DNA of 17,274 nucleotides from an uncultured Prevotellaceae bacterium (GTDB lineage Bacteria; Bacteroidota; Bacteroidia; Bacteroidales; Bacteroidaceae). A model generated the notes under the pieces. It was given only the letters and a program-made list of their open reading frames with translations, was not told the DNA's origin and made no database searches. A program made the translations under genes and the position numbers. The stretch is taken from positions 1-17,274 of the forward strand of contig CAJKQZ010000038.1 of the NCBI GenBank assembly GCA_905202115.1, written 5' to 3'. Below are positions 16,865 through 17,274 of this stretch, one piece after another (the first letter of the stretch is position 1; every line of letters begins with the position of its first letter).

Positions 16865-17269
16865 TCAATACATAATTGCAAATGGTGTTTTTAACTTAAA
16901 AAATCCAAAGGCAATAAATCCAATGCAGCCCCACTCCAGGAAACCGCCTTTCAACAGACTCTGACCGCAGACGACGCGCGAAGAAACATTCCTCGCGCGC
17001 GCGTATATATAATAATGTGTATACACGGCTTTGAGAACCTCCGCACTATCGTGCCGGCACTCCACGGCAAAAAACAGGACTACCGTCATTGCGAAAAACA
17101 AAAGGGCAAAGCCGTCTTTAACGTTAAACGACGCGAAACATACATAAGCCAAAACGCCCCGCAAAAAACCGGAGAACAATAAATTCTTTCCGAAACGGCC
17201 TGGCGCGAAAAAAAATATTTTTTTTACACGGTAAAAAACTTCCCGCAGATAATTCAAAATACAAGGCAC
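16865..17269 (-). CDS. Possible small membrane protein at the window edge
   Basis: This is an open reading frame of at least 134 codons from a GTG at 17267-17269 to TGA at 16865. The frame stays open to the window edge, so the true start may lie outside. The product is not recognised. It is hydrophobic with about two to three possible membrane segments (LLFSGFLRGVLAYVCFA, ALLFFAMTVVLFFAVE and GCIGFIAFGFF), and a basic stretch, YARARNVSSR, sits between the last two. Codon use looks plausible but does not settle the matter. It runs in the operon's direction, roughly 310 bp upstream of the promoter, so it would belong to a separate transcription unit. It could also be a chance reading through AT-rich spacer DNA. 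Confidence 0.35.
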   Translation of the reverse strand: MPCILNYLREVFYRVKKIFFFAPGRFGKNLLFSGFLRGVLAYVCFASFNVKDGFALLFFAMTVVLFFAVECRHDSAEVLKAVYTHYYIYARARNVSSRVVCGQSLLKGGFLEWGCIGFIAFGFFKLKTPFAIMY

Positions 17270-17274
17270 ATAAT

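Noticed and set aside
16590..16964. Plus-strand frame of 124 codons upstream of the operon, preceded by AAGGA
   Set aside because: The translation is basic and low in recognisable structure, it overlaps the opposite edge reading, and no promoter is seen. The AAGGA is only 2 nt from the ATG.

Overview
The window looks like a stretch of a Bacteroidota (order Bacteroidales) chromosome. The reasons are two SusC/SusD outer-membrane uptake pairs, lipoprotein signals followed by Asp-Asp (the Bacteroidota surface-export type), A-rich weak ribosome-binding sites, and a textbook Bacteroidota housekeeping promoter (TTTG-N19-TAnnTTTG) ahead of the first gene. Genus and species cannot be told from the sequence alone; a gut-type Bacteroidales is a reasonable inference.

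All six confident genes lie on the minus strand, so the locus reads from right to left. From the right: a possible small membrane protein at the window edge (16865-17269, uncertain); a promoter at 16523-16553 and a leader of about 200 nt; a four-FAS1-domain lipoprotein (993 aa); SusC-1 (1133 aa); SusD-1 (592 aa); a 186-bp gap holding three 21-bp palindromes in exact tandem inside a longer inverted repeat; a second FAS1 lipoprotein with a carbohydrate-binding-like C-terminal half (593 aa); SusC-2 (1135 aa); SusD-2 (710 aa); and a perfect 27-bp-stem terminator at 491-548. The leftmost 490 bp hold no recognisable gene, but the first 19 bases are a partial copy of the same palindrome that forms the 8029-8091 array.

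The layout is therefore the same module twice, FAS1 lipoprotein then SusC then SusD, in one orientation and with short gaps inside each module (11 and 14 nt in the first, 31 and 12 nt in the second). SusC would be the TonB-dependent channel, SusD its lid-like ligand-binding lipoprotein, and the FAS1 proteins accessory surface-exposed binding or adhesion proteins. No glycoside hydrolase, polysaccharide lyase, sulfatase, protease, sigma/anti-sigma pair or hybrid two-component sensor is present. The substrate cannot be assigned, and degradation enzymes or regulators, if any, lie outside the window. The two modules are diverged in sequence, not a recent copy.

The most unusual feature is the palindrome array between the modules. 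It sits where it could tune expression of the second module, as an operator cluster, as an mRNA-processing or stability element, or as a non-coding dispersed repeat.
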